The position numbers were made by a program, and so were the translations under genes. DNA of 64,000 nucleotides from a virus, in IMG/VR virus record IMGVR_UViG_3300017917_002116, positions 1 to 64,000 of that record; one strand, 5' to 3'. Positions 11,201 to 19,434 of the stretch are shown one piece after another. Each line of letters starts with the position of its first letter. The stretch's first letter is position 1. The notes beneath the pieces were generated by a model. It did no database searches and had not been told where the DNA came from. It was given only the letters and a program-made list of their open reading frames with translations.

Positions 11201-14200
11201 GCCTTATTAAGAAGTAAGTTTCTTTTAAATAACTGGTATCCCTATATATTTCCGGCTGGTAGGAGGAAGCCAAACCTATCTTTGCTAGACTTGCAGGAAC
11301 CCTACTGTTGAACTCTGTGGGCCATTGTCTAATTATAATTTTAGAATTGGCTGCTGTTACAAGATTTGCAAGTACAGTATCTATCTCTATGCTTGTGTAA
11401 TAACCTTCAATATCACTGATTAACTTGTAGTCTTTATTTCTAGTTAGAATTTTATTATTCCATTCTAGATGTAGTAATGTTTCTTTACCTGCTTCAAAAC
11501 TTATGGGCTCTAATGGACTACTCAATGAGCAGACATTTGTGCCCACACAATCAAATTCAATGCCATATGATTCTGTCCCCCAACCCAGCATGTTACTGTG
11601 GTACCAGAATGTTCTATTGTCTGTCTGATTTAGATATATTTCTTGTAACGCAAAATCTATTAGGCTAAGTGCATTAATTTCGTTTACATCATATTTTTTA
11701 ACAACTTTATCGAATTCAGACATAAGTCTGTTCATAAATTGGTCGTAGTGTTTGGCCTGTTTTATTAGTAGCTCACCGAAATCAAAAGGCAAACTTGTGG
11801 CTACTAGTGCGGTTTTTGCTAATGGATTGTTATGTTTTAATAATGTTCCGCCATTAAATTGTTGGAGAACAAAAAATTTATCCTGTATAGGGTCTATAAT
11901 TTCTCTTGCATTTGGAGCGGCACTGTTAACATACATACCGTGTTGATACAAAGAGTAATAATTTATATCACTCAATGTCTGATTTAATGGATTAAGAGTC
12001 AGCGTGAACGGTGCTGTTTTATTCTTGACACCATCGTAGTCATCTTTATAATAAATGTATGACTCTAGGCCTAATTTATCACCCGTTTTAACCTTTTTAG
12101 CCAAATTAGCAGACCCTGTTAATTTCTGCATGTAGCTAACATCGCCCGTATAGTCTGTTGTGTCTGTGATAATAAAATCATAATCCTGATACACCGGACT
12201 TGTTTTATCTAGATAGTATGCACTTGTGATAAAACGCCATTTTTCTATTGGCTTGACTAACGCTGATCTGAATCTATTTCCATAGAACCATGCCAGCCTT
12301 GTATTATCTCTGGCATATGGATTTTCTACGTATTCTGCGCCTATATCATATGTATAATTTAGATTTAATGTTATTACACCATTTGTGATGCCATTGTTTG
12401 TCACAAAGGGCGAACCTAATACATTATATCTTGATATATTATTATCAACATCTATAGAAAATAATGTTAGTGGGCGTTCTAGGTTGTGACAGACGATCTT
12501 AAATTCACCATTAGAAATCAGAGGTAATAAAGATTCTGTCAAATAGGCTGCTTTTCTAGTGGTAAACGGTACTAGGCCATAACCCTCTAACTCAAAATAA
12601 AATTTTAATTCTTTATTTGTGCTAGGGTAAACATGTATAGTATCAAATCCATTGGTAGGTGGCATGATATCTGTTGACCAGGCCTCATCCTCATATAATT
12701 CTATTTGCAAATCTTGCAGTTGTGGTGTTGCGTCCAAGCCCTGTCTTGCTGTATAGAAAGGTACCAGCCTGTTTCCTATCTTATAACCGTAGGGACCTTT
12801 TATTTCCTCCAGGGTTAGACCGTCGTTTGTGTATCTTGTAAACGTTGAATCTATATCTGTACGAAATTTAATTTGGTTGGAACCAACTGTCATAGGGTTG
12901 GTTTCATCCACAACATCAAAATCTATATTACTAACTGATATATTTTTTTGCAGAATTGGATCATGCGTACTACCTGGCTTAAAGCCAAGTATTGCACCAC
13001 CGCGGAAATTTATATTAGATATACTCTCTATGGCTGTGCCGTCACTCTTGAAAAATTCAAACAAAGGAGTTTGATTGGCCTCTGTTTTGTTTTGCGCCAA
13101 TTGCCATTGATTATTTTTAAAAATGACCCTGTGATACAAATGATCACCGAGTGATGTTATTAGTGCACCATCATCTGTAACAGAATTTGCCACATTAGTA
13201 GCTGTTAAAGCAACGTCTGTATTTCCAAGAACATAAATTCCAGGGGTTCTAGCAAAAACAACTCTGTCACCACTGTTAACATAATAACCTACAGTGTCGC
13301 GTACATTCTTTTTACCTATGTAGTCATTAATACTTCCTGGTAATATACTTTTAATATCACCAAGGTCTCTTGTTGGCCAGTTCCATAATTTAATTCTTCT
13401 AAAAATACTAATAATAGGGCGCCTTGCCTGATTATCTGGTCTGGCCAGTTTGTCTACATCTACGTCAAGAAATTTTGCTACTCGTCTAATTATGGCAATG
13501 TGATACCAGCGATCAAACACGCTCCAGGGATTTAGATCTGGGCAGTATCTTTCCATTACCACATACTCTGGCATTTTTAATCTTAATGCGCTGCCATCCC
13601 ATACTTCGCTGTCCCATTTGATAGCAGGAGGATCATCGTATGCATCTACTTTATCCCATGGACGTTTCTTCAAATAACTGGTTGGGATTCTTTCGTCGTA
13701 ATCTGCTACCTTGAATAATTTAATTTGATCACCAACACCATAGACATAGAATGCAACCGGTTGATCAGGATCTTCAGATCTATACGCTTCTTCTTGATGA
13801 CCAGTGAAGCATATTTTCATACCATTAAATAATTCTAATTCTTTACCTGTGGTATCATCAACTATTGTTGCATATGGTTTGTTGATAATATCATTATTGA
13901 TGGAATATTTCATGGTTCCATCGGGATTGGGATTTGCGTGCAAACACAAGACTGGTAGATCAGAATCCATCCAGTAATAAAGCTGATAATCTGTTAATTT
14001 TCTATAATTGATTGGCAGATCTAATGTAAGGATGCCGTCATCTAATTGAGTACCGTCCTTTAATTCAAGGCCTTTTATTTTGAAGTAGTTTTCAATATCA
14101 ACGTATGATGTTTTAGAAATAAATTCACTATCACTATTTTTAGAAATTATGGCCATGCCCGCCATGGCCTCTCTTCTTACCTGATCTGTTTCTTCTTTAA

Positions 14201-14399
14201 AAAATGTATCTGATTGCGCTGGTGCTGTTCTCGTACCATACATTTCTTTAAATGGCAACAATTGACCCTTAGATGTCATGACATCCAAAGTGGAATCCAA
14301 CATCTTTTGATTGGGTTCTGTCTGTAATACGTTAGGCAATAACTTGTGGTTTTTTACCTTGCGTGGTTTAAGTTGTGCTGGCTTTTTACTAATGCTCAT
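5286..14399 (-). CDS. Giant baseplate wedge protein, gp7-like by position (3037 aa)
   Basis: A single 9.1-kb reading frame starting at an ATG that overlaps the gp6 stop (ATGA). T4 gene 7 follows gene 6 in the same way and codes for the large wedge protein (about 1030 residues), so this is the positional equivalent but about three times larger. The N-terminal ~100 residues (pro-protein-like, charged, with LLPNVLQTEPNQKMLDSTLDVM) and repeated small beta modules of the type VDDTTGxxLxSTSYDFGNYSVVSV (near residues 180 and 2090) are visible. The last ~60 residues end in YTPLQSLNNQVPFYNDVGETLENS, a pattern I associate with gp7-like proteins of marine T4-like phages. Size suggests extra domains on the wedge periphery, perhaps fibre docking. 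Function by position; high confidence that it is a structural virion gene. Confidence 0.7.
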   Translation of the reverse strand: MSISKKPAQLKPRKVKNHKLLPNVLQTEPNQKMLDSTLDVMTSKGQLLPFKEMYGTRTAPAQSDTFFKEETDQVRREAMAGMAIISKNSDSEFISKTSYVDIENYFKIKGLELKDGTQLDDGILTLDLPINYRKLTDYQLYYWMDSDLPVLCLHANPNPDGTMKYSINNDIINKPYATIVDDTTGKELELFNGMKICFTGHQEEAYRSEDPDQPVAFYVYGVGDQIKLFKVADYDERIPTSYLKKRPWDKVDAYDDPPAIKWDSEVWDGSALRLKMPEYVVMERYCPDLNPWSVFDRWYHIAIIRRVAKFLDVDVDKLARPDNQARRPIISIFRRIKLWNWPTRDLGDIKSILPGSINDYIGKKNVRDTVGYYVNSGDRVVFARTPGIYVLGNTDVALTATNVANSVTDDGALITSLGDHLYHRVIFKNNQWQLAQNKTEANQTPLFEFFKSDGTAIESISNINFRGGAILGFKPGSTHDPILQKNISVSNIDFDVVDETNPMTVGSNQIKFRTDIDSTFTRYTNDGLTLEEIKGPYGYKIGNRLVPFYTARQGLDATPQLQDLQIELYEDEAWSTDIMPPTNGFDTIHVYPSTNKELKFYFELEGYGLVPFTTRKAAYLTESLLPLISNGEFKIVCHNLERPLTLFSIDVDNNISRYNVLGSPFVTNNGITNGVITLNLNYTYDIGAEYVENPYARDNTRLAWFYGNRFRSALVKPIEKWRFITSAYYLDKTSPVYQDYDFIITDTTDYTGDVSYMQKLTGSANLAKKVKTGDKLGLESYIYYKDDYDGVKNKTAPFTLTLNPLNQTLSDINYYSLYQHGMYVNSAAPNAREIIDPIQDKFFVLQQFNGGTLLKHNNPLAKTALVATSLPFDFGELLIKQAKHYDQFMNRLMSEFDKVVKKYDVNEINALSLIDFALQEIYLNQTDNRTFWYHSNMLGWGTESYGIEFDCVGTNVCSLSSPLEPISFEAGKETLLHLEWNNKILTRNKDYKLISDIEGYYTSIEIDTVLANLVTAANSKIIIRQWPTEFNSRVPASLAKIGLASSYQPEIYRDTSYLKETYFLIRHDGTRHCLVDGVDADGNPFNHVERLLYEYEKAVWSSIARDVKFLDRTNLYKNMPGGFRATRLNRNEVKEISNNEMYSWMQDIQLYTLANTTYDALDPFTFIYQIGTGDDGNTVIGSWRAIYNYYYDTDRPHTHPWEMLGYTLKPEWWDTYYSWTDPVKRAALETALRMGNVAEPPTIDCKPWFARTRNLAAPEEFPVDADGNLLPPTDLTWLTPFIEQLDVDWAPGYYSPYEQVFLSTQRGLASLIKTVYLVNPTEYVNTHWVPGKTYVDEWGQVLDKTTEFWLTPKIEHDYHRSEKTDGTLNFTAGIESLYSEFCVLINKDFKTEVYDVLNNTIINKEFLLSGFTNKNSVRIQSTSANSQSVSLFIPEENYQVRTLNHYPEREEFYSAMRIVWNGRGWNVYGFTNEQTHFTYYAPNPITTISAIKVGDFVIKEKNSYIKTPLILRYGTEFTDRQKLYDFIIGYGKYLEDTGFVFDDVELGDLRNWQLSGKQFIFWSNDPLEPGNYIDLNPAADGIVIKTYNNQLYNLTGTDVNVGQVVDRFSKPIFSKDLLVSRDEPFRVRTKNTNNPIYGIKLVFVTYESMVYLDSRSIFNDTYFLPEQGTTKRSFILGGKKSQEWTGKYYVPGYAFVNLDLIPNYDTLAEAGRNLLDIENVLNDNKLLEASRAQFGLNRNPELRQLFLQESNEVLFKNAITYNKGTKQVFNSLEPLTHKDGSRTIPYEEYMVRTGEFGNTKNIEYYEFQLRTADMILEPQVIKFERDVMPNDKFIYIKDDSSRWVYRPYGKTLRFNTYNNNHSKLPTVGPVIQGDTDYIIKNLEDIDKLYPEYEPLWSIKHYDETATYKPNDLVRRDGKLYYSLTTVSPNTWTNNSDKFNNIEEPYLPNILVENYGAKNPDLSDEGFSRFTPGTWQVLQTVDREVGVVEACPGVVDTSKARIYTNKPHKLAVGDKIVLVNVETKTASLNGIWTVESLDADDPDRKFYINAYVSETIRAGKLFTLKPVRFKSLDDLDKANDDTGYAWKKKFNPLTNATGAGYIEPPLTASGYSSVHPIAIVDDTTGQKLDSTSYDFGNYSVVSVRDTDKLTVKSEALAVNPDNIEHLIVYDYFNNRTLLKIDLYDPKKLKLHDALVKDIDIISRVDPAKYNRTTDSFKSVYTSTGWYEEQVGKRWWDTSSIKFTDYESGELADRVKNWGSTVDSKLPDIYEWTRSNVHPSKWADQTDSGGEAYADTSTGKAQYSWVEEQEFDNGTITTVYYFWVKNKNKIPEESKQKRIYSTSQLSKILLNPDAAGLAWWAPISKDAIVIRGVENYLNNDSTVIQIKMKDKGEDKHQQWMFISENNPVCVIPEWMHIRFRDSLATFASYRATIDYESYNSSKTYNQSAFVRYNDKIYVAKRKTTGTWNSSAWQLIANVTILDNEKFAYVNSKRVPDDKNLHPFNRYGNEIRPYLQSWFVNVLEARRTFIKRVNELLINMDLVNTIDTWDRRIGSANYVFNNDTLDMTKMWYYADFVSTKYDKTKPIVLLVEKQAEIYHAEVATGEYIKVLELGVIYEKTVDGGFDVVYRKNGTIQFVKDLYDKISLGGWDIRPWDNIPWDYDLNSQLAIIVEALRHDIFVKGYEVNYNNMMCTMLRYVMSDQINVNWVIKASTIQPYNLIGQNFEDPKDLERDNIEVLKTFYNSVKSYRDKNRSGNINKSTLEPAEFNFEEIRNFNIRLRYDRHNYGTPEVIGTTVTGTNFVPVGWDDPGWDGSSPFVNENADIADSYADITWEATQADFDKYLQKIYQGYSGLPAGDVQLILQGSTKSKYYRTANDEEAMDARISDNMIIEVTQGSLHTIREHYVNNTMSAFILSNVVQLAAPVALTDTHIALTNMENVPDATTENPGVLWIGNERITYTIKTATGISGLIRGTLGTTFRDFYSMSQPVYIVNAQTILHDYTPLQSLNNQVPFYNDVGETLENSKNPIANKIVNYMGS

Positions 14400-17300
14400 T
14401 TTCCAATCCTGATATTGCTATCTGTGATTTCATTAATAACGATAACGTCGTTTATAGTGGCTACACTTGTTACTACTTCGTCCCTGTCTGGTTGAATCTG
14501 GAATAGAGTACCAAACTTTTCATCTACACTAATGGGCACTATAACCACGCTGTTTATATCTGTTTTAAGTTGATTATGTATGTAGGCTGCAAGTTCAGTA
14601 AAGTAGAAGGTTTCGCCAAAATCAAAGTTGCCAGGTTCAAAGAATTCGTCTATGGCATTTATTACTCTGCTTTTTACTTCATTGTCGGTTAGCTTGCTCT
14701 TTGGATGTTTTACTACTTTGAATTGTGCCTGAAACTCTGGCTCTGCAAGTAGACCAAACAAGGGCATAAATTTTGCAGGATGGAATATTACCTCATCTGT
14801 TAGCATTTTAAAATCACCCAGACGCCTAAAACTTGCTCTAAGTTCTTCTGTAGTCTGAGGCAGTGGAATATCCAATAACGGATTATTCTTTTTCTTCCAA
14901 CTTACAAAATCATTATTATAAGATTTAGTTAACACATATGTATCGATAATGTTTGTAAGGCTAGGATTTAATGTTTGACCGACTGGAGTTTTATGTTGCC
15001 ATTTAAATGGTAATGTCATTTTACCCGACACTGTCTTAACCGCACTCTCTGGCGTAGACAGCTCTGCAGGAACAAGATAGCTAAAATCACCTTCATCGAA
15101 TTCAACTAGATTAATCATTGAATCTTGAACAAAATCTGCAAATACTTCAGGATCATCTGGAATCAGGTCGCCGTCCAGATCAAGTAATGTAACTTTGACC
15201 TTAGAAGGATCAGTGTAGCCATCATTATAAACATAGTACCCTGTTATCTTAGCAGTCAAGGTAGTTGCAAATTTATTGTTGCTTAATGTAAGAACATTGA
15301 TTGTGTCTAGACTTCTTGTTTTGATAGATGTATTAAATGATGGAAGGAAATTAATGTTATAAAATCTAATTAAATTTTCACTACCAAACACATATTCTAA
15401 TTGTCTTGTTGTAATAGTCCAACCATCGCTTTCTCTTTCCACAACCATGAGCCATGCAGAGCTATCTGATGCTGTATCGTAATCTGCTGTTAAATCGACA
15501 TCTGCTATATCGATTATAGACCAGGCTGGAATTAGATTATTAAATTTTAACCCAAAAGATTGTTTTAGCTTGAGTTTTTCAAGTATAAGGTTTCTTACTG
15601 CGTCATCGAATGTTCTAGGAAAGGCCGGTAATATTTCTGTAATTAAATCTGTGGTTAAGATTGGTTTACTTAATTCCACAACACCGTTGCCGTTCAATAA
15701 ACGGCCAGTGTAATTACTATCAGCATCCTCTATTCCTAAACCATCCCCCTTGATGTCTATAATAGTAGTCCATTCGTATGTGTTATCTTCTTTGACTAAT
15801 TTTAGTAGTGCACCAGGTCTAACATTTCTAAGAGGGCCGGCGGTCGTAAATCCTAATTTTTGTGGTGTGGGATCGCCATTAGATAAAGAAATATATCCGT
15901 TACTACCATTAAGGTCATTGTATGCAACACGCCAACGGAAGTCTATTAACTTATAGATATAAGAATCTACAGGATGAAACTGTCTGCCTGTGCCGTACTT
16001 AGTTCTAACTACACCAACAAATTTATTATTAATGACGTTTGTATAACTAAAAACTTCTCCATTTATACTCAATAGTCCGCCATCTATATCAAAACTATCA
16101 TAAGGGTCTGTAGTATTAATAGACGTTGCTTGTATCTCTGCAGGCGTTACGTTTTGATTAATTGCCTCTGCTAATTTTGTTTTATAGATTGTGTCGCCAA
16201 TTTTTACTGTAGGTATGGTTGTTGTAGACAACGTACCCTTAAGGTCTAATTTACCATAATAAAAATCTAATAGGCCGACATCACTTAATCTGCGTTCTAT
16301 GTGTTCGTTTAATAGGTCAATAATTCTAACATTAGAGTTGTCTGCTATATAGGTACTGTTGATTCCTTCTTCTCTATAGATATAACCATCATCTGCAAAT
16401 TCTATTAGCGGCCTACTTTTGCCAGTTGGATCCTTAAGATCAACATAGCGTGTGTGGCCACTAAATGTTCTGTTCTCAGATTTTAACAACAAGATGTCAT
16501 TATTAAGTGATCGCATAAAACCATTGTAGTCGTCGCCGGTGACCATGCGATTTTTACTGTAAAATGCCTGTGGTGCATTTTGCTTGATTTCATCTAGAGA
16601 TTCCGCAGGTAGGCCTGTTACCATGTTTTCCTGCAACTCTAAGGTCATGTATAAGGTCTGTCTTGTGTTATTGTCATCAATGTAAGAAATTTCAAATGTA
16701 GTACCTGATATTTCCCCTGCCTTAACACGTACATAGGCGTTCTCTGCCTGTCTGTACCAATAGCGCAGAGTGCCAGTTGGTGCATTGGTAAAGTCACCAT
16801 CACCAAATTTAATGCTTGTTGTATCAGTGTCGCTGTAGATTATTTCATATAGATTTTTGTCTGTATTGCCGTATGAATTTGCAACAAGGTTGGTGTAGTC
16901 TAGAGTGTTAGCACGTTTCCAGGATGTTAAAATGTTTCCATTGGAATCTATAGTTTGAACATAATAATCTTCTTCGCTGATATCAGAAGTTGCAAAGATA
17001 TCAATAACAAGGTTAGCCACTGGTGTTGTTAGATCAACAGTATTTTGTTGTATAAAACCTTGTTTTGCAAAAATAAAGAATCCAGTTTTAGCACTGCCCA
17101 CGCCTTTGCCATCGTTTCTATACAAGGTAGAGAATGCAGCATTGTTGTCAGGTTCCTTTTGCACAATAGCACCATTTTGATCTAGTTGCAGAGGCAATAG
17201 GTCAAAATTTAAATTAAATCCGTCTGCGGTTGCAGATATAGGATAACTGATCAAAGGCTCAGAATTGTCAAAGTCGTATATTTCATATAACACACCTGTG

Positions 17301-17842
17301 TCTGAGTTAGACAGGCGTTGTACTGGTGTGCCAAATTGTGTGAGCTTGTTAAATGCAGAATTAATTACCTTGATAAAACGCTCGTATTCTATTTCGCTAG
17401 GATCTGAGCCCCAGAATATTGTTTGATTGGCAAGGTTGTTGCCTGTACTGTCTAATATCTGTTCTGTTGTTTGAACGGCAATAACCTTAATAAGACCCTG
17501 TGCAGGGCGAACACGCTTGGGCTTATAGCTCAACATGCGAGCTATACGCAACACACTTTCACGTTTTTCTGCTGTATCTAAAACGTTCTCCCTTGCGTTC
17601 AAGTCCATTCTAAACGCAAGGTTTTGTCCCACATATGCTACAAGATCAAGCAGTGCGACAAACTCACTGTTCTGAATATAGTCGTTGAATTCTTCAGGGT
17701 AGTTGGCCTGCATGTATGCCACCATGGCCTGTCGTAAGGTGTCGAAATCATAGCTGGCGAACTCTGCGTTCTTAAAGGTGGTGTATACCAAGGACCAGTC
17801 TTCTGCTCCGTATAAATTTTCTTGACGTATTGCTTTAGACAT
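14396..17842 (-). CDS. 6: Baseplate wedge protein gp6 (baseplate J-like), 1148 aa
   Basis: Starts at an ATG sharing its A with the gp25 stop. The N-terminus (IRQENLYGAEDWSLVYTTF, then YPEEFNDYIQNSEFVALLDLVAYVGQNLAFRMDLNARENVLDTA) is the conserved opening of T4 gp6/GpJ family wedge proteins. The segment APQAFYSKNRMVTGDDYN and LRNV repeats around residues 430-480 match the J domain, and the C-terminus (FFEPGNFDFGETFYFTELAAYIH) is also typical. gp6 forms the inner iris of the baseplate together with gp7, gp25 and gp53. It is nearly twice the T4 length (660), consistent with marine relatives carrying an inserted beta domain in the middle. Encoded between gp25 and the gp7-like gene. Confidence 0.9.
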   Translation of the reverse strand: MSKAIRQENLYGAEDWSLVYTTFKNAEFASYDFDTLRQAMVAYMQANYPEEFNDYIQNSEFVALLDLVAYVGQNLAFRMDLNARENVLDTAEKRESVLRIARMLSYKPKRVRPAQGLIKVIAVQTTEQILDSTGNNLANQTIFWGSDPSEIEYERFIKVINSAFNKLTQFGTPVQRLSNSDTGVLYEIYDFDNSEPLISYPISATADGFNLNFDLLPLQLDQNGAIVQKEPDNNAAFSTLYRNDGKGVGSAKTGFFIFAKQGFIQQNTVDLTTPVANLVIDIFATSDISEEDYYVQTIDSNGNILTSWKRANTLDYTNLVANSYGNTDKNLYEIIYSDTDTTSIKFGDGDFTNAPTGTLRYWYRQAENAYVRVKAGEISGTTFEISYIDDNNTRQTLYMTLELQENMVTGLPAESLDEIKQNAPQAFYSKNRMVTGDDYNGFMRSLNNDILLLKSENRTFSGHTRYVDLKDPTGKSRPLIEFADDGYIYREEGINSTYIADNSNVRIIDLLNEHIERRLSDVGLLDFYYGKLDLKGTLSTTTIPTVKIGDTIYKTKLAEAINQNVTPAEIQATSINTTDPYDSFDIDGGLLSINGEVFSYTNVINNKFVGVVRTKYGTGRQFHPVDSYIYKLIDFRWRVAYNDLNGSNGYISLSNGDPTPQKLGFTTAGPLRNVRPGALLKLVKEDNTYEWTTIIDIKGDGLGIEDADSNYTGRLLNGNGVVELSKPILTTDLITEILPAFPRTFDDAVRNLILEKLKLKQSFGLKFNNLIPAWSIIDIADVDLTADYDTASDSSAWLMVVERESDGWTITTRQLEYVFGSENLIRFYNINFLPSFNTSIKTRSLDTINVLTLSNNKFATTLTAKITGYYVYNDGYTDPSKVKVTLLDLDGDLIPDDPEVFADFVQDSMINLVEFDEGDFSYLVPAELSTPESAVKTVSGKMTLPFKWQHKTPVGQTLNPSLTNIIDTYVLTKSYNNDFVSWKKKNNPLLDIPLPQTTEELRASFRRLGDFKMLTDEVIFHPAKFMPLFGLLAEPEFQAQFKVVKHPKSKLTDNEVKSRVINAIDEFFEPGNFDFGETFYFTELAAYIHNQLKTDINSVVIVPISVDEKFGTLFQIQPDRDEVVTSVATINDVIVINEITDSNIRIGK

Positions 17843-18219
17843 TATGCTTCAACCTCGGTGGCGATATCTCTCTGGTATACTGCCAGTAATTCGGTAATAG
17901 TGGAAGTAGGTATAAATTTTAATTGTATTGCTACTATAATAGTTTTTTCTGACTCTGAAACATCTGTTCTTAGAAGTTCAAGTCTAGGATCACGCTTGCA
18001 GATTCTTTCTGAATCTGATTTAATCATTTCAACAACATCAGGGGTCATAGGGTCAAATAGTAGGTCCCAGACTATGCTACCAAATTCAGGAGCCATGAGT
18101 CTTTCACCTTTTCTAGTATAAAATTCATTGAGTAAACCGCGCTTGACAAGCTCTATATCATATAGTTTAAAATTGCCATGCGTTTTATCAACGGTGCTAT
18201 AACCTCTAAATGTTCTCAT
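17842..18219 (-). CDS. 25: Baseplate wedge subunit gp25 (125 aa)
   Basis: The protein is the length of T4 gp25 (132) and keeps its hallmark: LYDIELVKRGLLNEFYTRKGERLMAPEFGSIVWDLLFDP, followed by a helix and a beta hairpin. This family (gp25/GpW, Phage_GPW) is the small conserved wedge protein that nucleates sheath assembly; no lysozyme active site is expected. It heads the minus-strand baseplate operon. There is no Shine-Dalgarno; a late octamer AATAAATA ends six bases before the ATG, so the mRNA should have essentially no 5' leader. Confidence 0.93.
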   Translation of the reverse strand: MRTFRGYSTVDKTHGNFKLYDIELVKRGLLNEFYTRKGERLMAPEFGSIVWDLLFDPMTPDVVEMIKSDSERICKRDPRLELLRTDVSESEKTIIVAIQLKFIPTSTITELLAVYQRDIATEVEA

Positions 18220-18225
18220 AACAAT

Positions 18226-18233
18226 TATTTATT
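18226..18233 (-). promoter_or_regulatory. Late promoter AATAAATA for gp25-gp6-gp7-like operon
   Basis: Minus-strand octamer close to T4 late consensus TATAAATA. Six bases separate it from the gp25 ATG; since late transcription starts about 6 nt after the octamer, the transcript should begin at or next to the start codon. Confidence 0.65.
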
Positions 18234-18242
18234 TGGAAATAA

Positions 18243-18250
18243 TATAAGTA
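18243..18250 (+). promoter_or_regulatory. Weak late promoter-like TATAAGTA
   Basis: Plus-strand octamer one mismatch from TATAAATA, 20 nt before the start of the 18271-18486 gene and back-to-back with the gp25 late promoter. Confidence 0.35.
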
Positions 18251-18270
18251 TTTAATGAACAGGAACTACT

Positions 18271-18486
18271 ATGAACAAAAATGATTGGACTACAAAAGGC
18301 CTACCTAGTCAGGTAATGGTCCTGTGTGAAAACAATAACAAAGCCATGCCGGCAGACGTAATCAGCATGAACGAAAAAGTCCTTGTCGCTGCCATACAGG
18401 GCGTCAAAATCACCCTAACCAATCGAAATAAAACTGGCGTATATGTGGGTAAAATGGGTGGTCTTGATTTAGTTTACAAGTCATAA
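18271..18486 (+). CDS. Small protein of unknown function (71 aa)
   Basis: ATG with AGGA ~10 nt upstream. The sequence (NDWTTKGLPSQVMVLCENN, then MNEKVLVAAIQGVKITLTNR, ending VYVGKMGGLDLVYKS) suggests a compact beta fold of the SH3-like type, with no signal or membrane segment. It is divergent from gp25 and upstream of a lipoprotein gene; the late octamers on both sides suggest late expression. I do not recognise a family. Confidence 0.55.
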   Translation: MNKNDWTTKGLPSQVMVLCENNNKAMPADVISMNEKVLVAAIQGVKITLTNRNKTGVYVGKMGGLDLVYKS

Positions 18487-18489
18487 ATA
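18482..18489 (+). promoter_or_regulatory. Late promoter CATAAATA for the lipoprotein gene
   Basis: Overlaps the stop of the preceding small gene. Seven of eight bases match TATAAATA; the transcript would have a leader of about 50 nt that contains the AGGAGA ribosome site of the lipoprotein gene. Confidence 0.55.
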
Positions 18490-18546
18490 GCCTTGCGGTC
18501 GTGCCAGAAAAGAACTTTCGCTAACAGCATGGCCAGGAGAATTACT

Positions 18547-19401
18547 ATGAAAAAATCGGTTCTCGGTGTTTTAATTGGTGCTGCCGTATTAACAGGTTGC
18601 GCCAGTACTGACTATAGGTTGTATGCTGAAACTCAACAGCGCATTGCCACTGCACAGGCCCAGGCGCATGCCGCGGCTGAAACAGCACGATACGCTGCCC
18701 TGGCAGAAATCGCTAAAAATGGCGATGCCACAGCAAGAGTCGCAGCGGCTATGAGTCTAAGTTTAGGCGGCGGCGCAGGTGGTGCCCATACTGCTCAGCA
18801 GGCAGTTAACGTTAACCCACCAAAGAGTTGGGGTGATACTGCATTGCAATGGACTAGTGTATTGTTACCTAGCACCGTGCAGGCCTTGGGCATCGCAGCC
18901 AACCAGAGGGTTGCTATTACCCAGAGTAACAATCAGGCTGCTATTGCACAAAGTACAAATTCTACATTTGCTACTATGAGTACAAACATGGCTAAGTCAA
19001 ATACAGACATTGCTAATGCAGGTTTGACTGCTACAACAACCACAGCGGCCAATGGCTTGACTGCTGCCACTGCTATTGCGAACAGCGGTTTAACTGCCGT
19101 TACTACTACTGCGGCCAATGGTTTAACTGCAACTTCTGCTACTGCGGCTGCTGGTATCACTGGTATTGTCACAACTAGCGCAAATGGTTTGACTGCTGCC
19201 ACCAATATTAGTAAGGATGCGAATACTGCAATTACCAATGTAAGTAACGCTGCCAATACTAGCATACAGACTCTGACAAATCAGATGAAAGAGTTGCAAC
19301 CTAATATTACGACTACAACTACAACTACTAATAACACTACCAATAATAATAATCTAACCTGTCCTGCAGGTAAGACATTAACTAACGGTAGTTGCGTTTA
19401 A
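18547..19401 (+). CDS. Phage-encoded lipoprotein with Ala/Thr-rich repeats (284 aa)
   Basis: The chosen ATG (18547) has AGGAGA at 18535 and opens directly into a lipoprotein signal peptide: MKKS, hydrophobic core, then lipobox LTGC with Cys18 followed by Ala-Ser. An in-frame start at 18493 would add an 18-residue charged extension that breaks this and is rejected. After acylation the protein should be anchored in the outer membrane. Residues ~140-235 are imperfect ~12-residue repeats with GLTA(A/V)TTTAAN, likely a helical or coiled-coil rod; a Thr/Asn tract precedes a C-terminal CPAG...GSC pair. Late-type promoter upstream, strong terminator downstream. A role in superinfection exclusion or lysis is possible but not shown. 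Confidence 0.75.
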   Translation: MKKSVLGVLIGAAVLTGCASTDYRLYAETQQRIATAQAQAHAAAETARYAALAEIAKNGDATARVAAAMSLSLGGGAGGAHTAQQAVNVNPPKSWGDTALQWTSVLLPSTVQALGIAANQRVAITQSNNQAAIAQSTNSTFATMSTNMAKSNTDIANAGLTATTTTAANGLTAATAIANSGLTAVTTTAANGLTATSATAAAGITGIVTTSANGLTAATNISKDANTAITNVSNAANTSIQTLTNQMKELQPNITTTTTTTNNTTNNNNLTCPAGKTLTNGSCV

Positions 19402-19403
19402 TG

Positions 19404-19434
19404 AAAAAAAGGAGCCTAGGCTCCTTTTATTTTT
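19404..19434. terminator. Bidirectional intrinsic terminator
   Basis: Hairpin with arms AAAAGGAGCC and GGCTCCTTTT, two-base apex TA, A-run on the left and T-run on the right. It lies between the convergent lipoprotein and HNH genes and serves both directions. Confidence 0.9.

Noticed and set aside
18493-18546. Upstream extension of the lipoprotein gene
   Set aside because: It would add a charged segment before the signal peptide; AGGAGA and the lipobox place the start at 18547.
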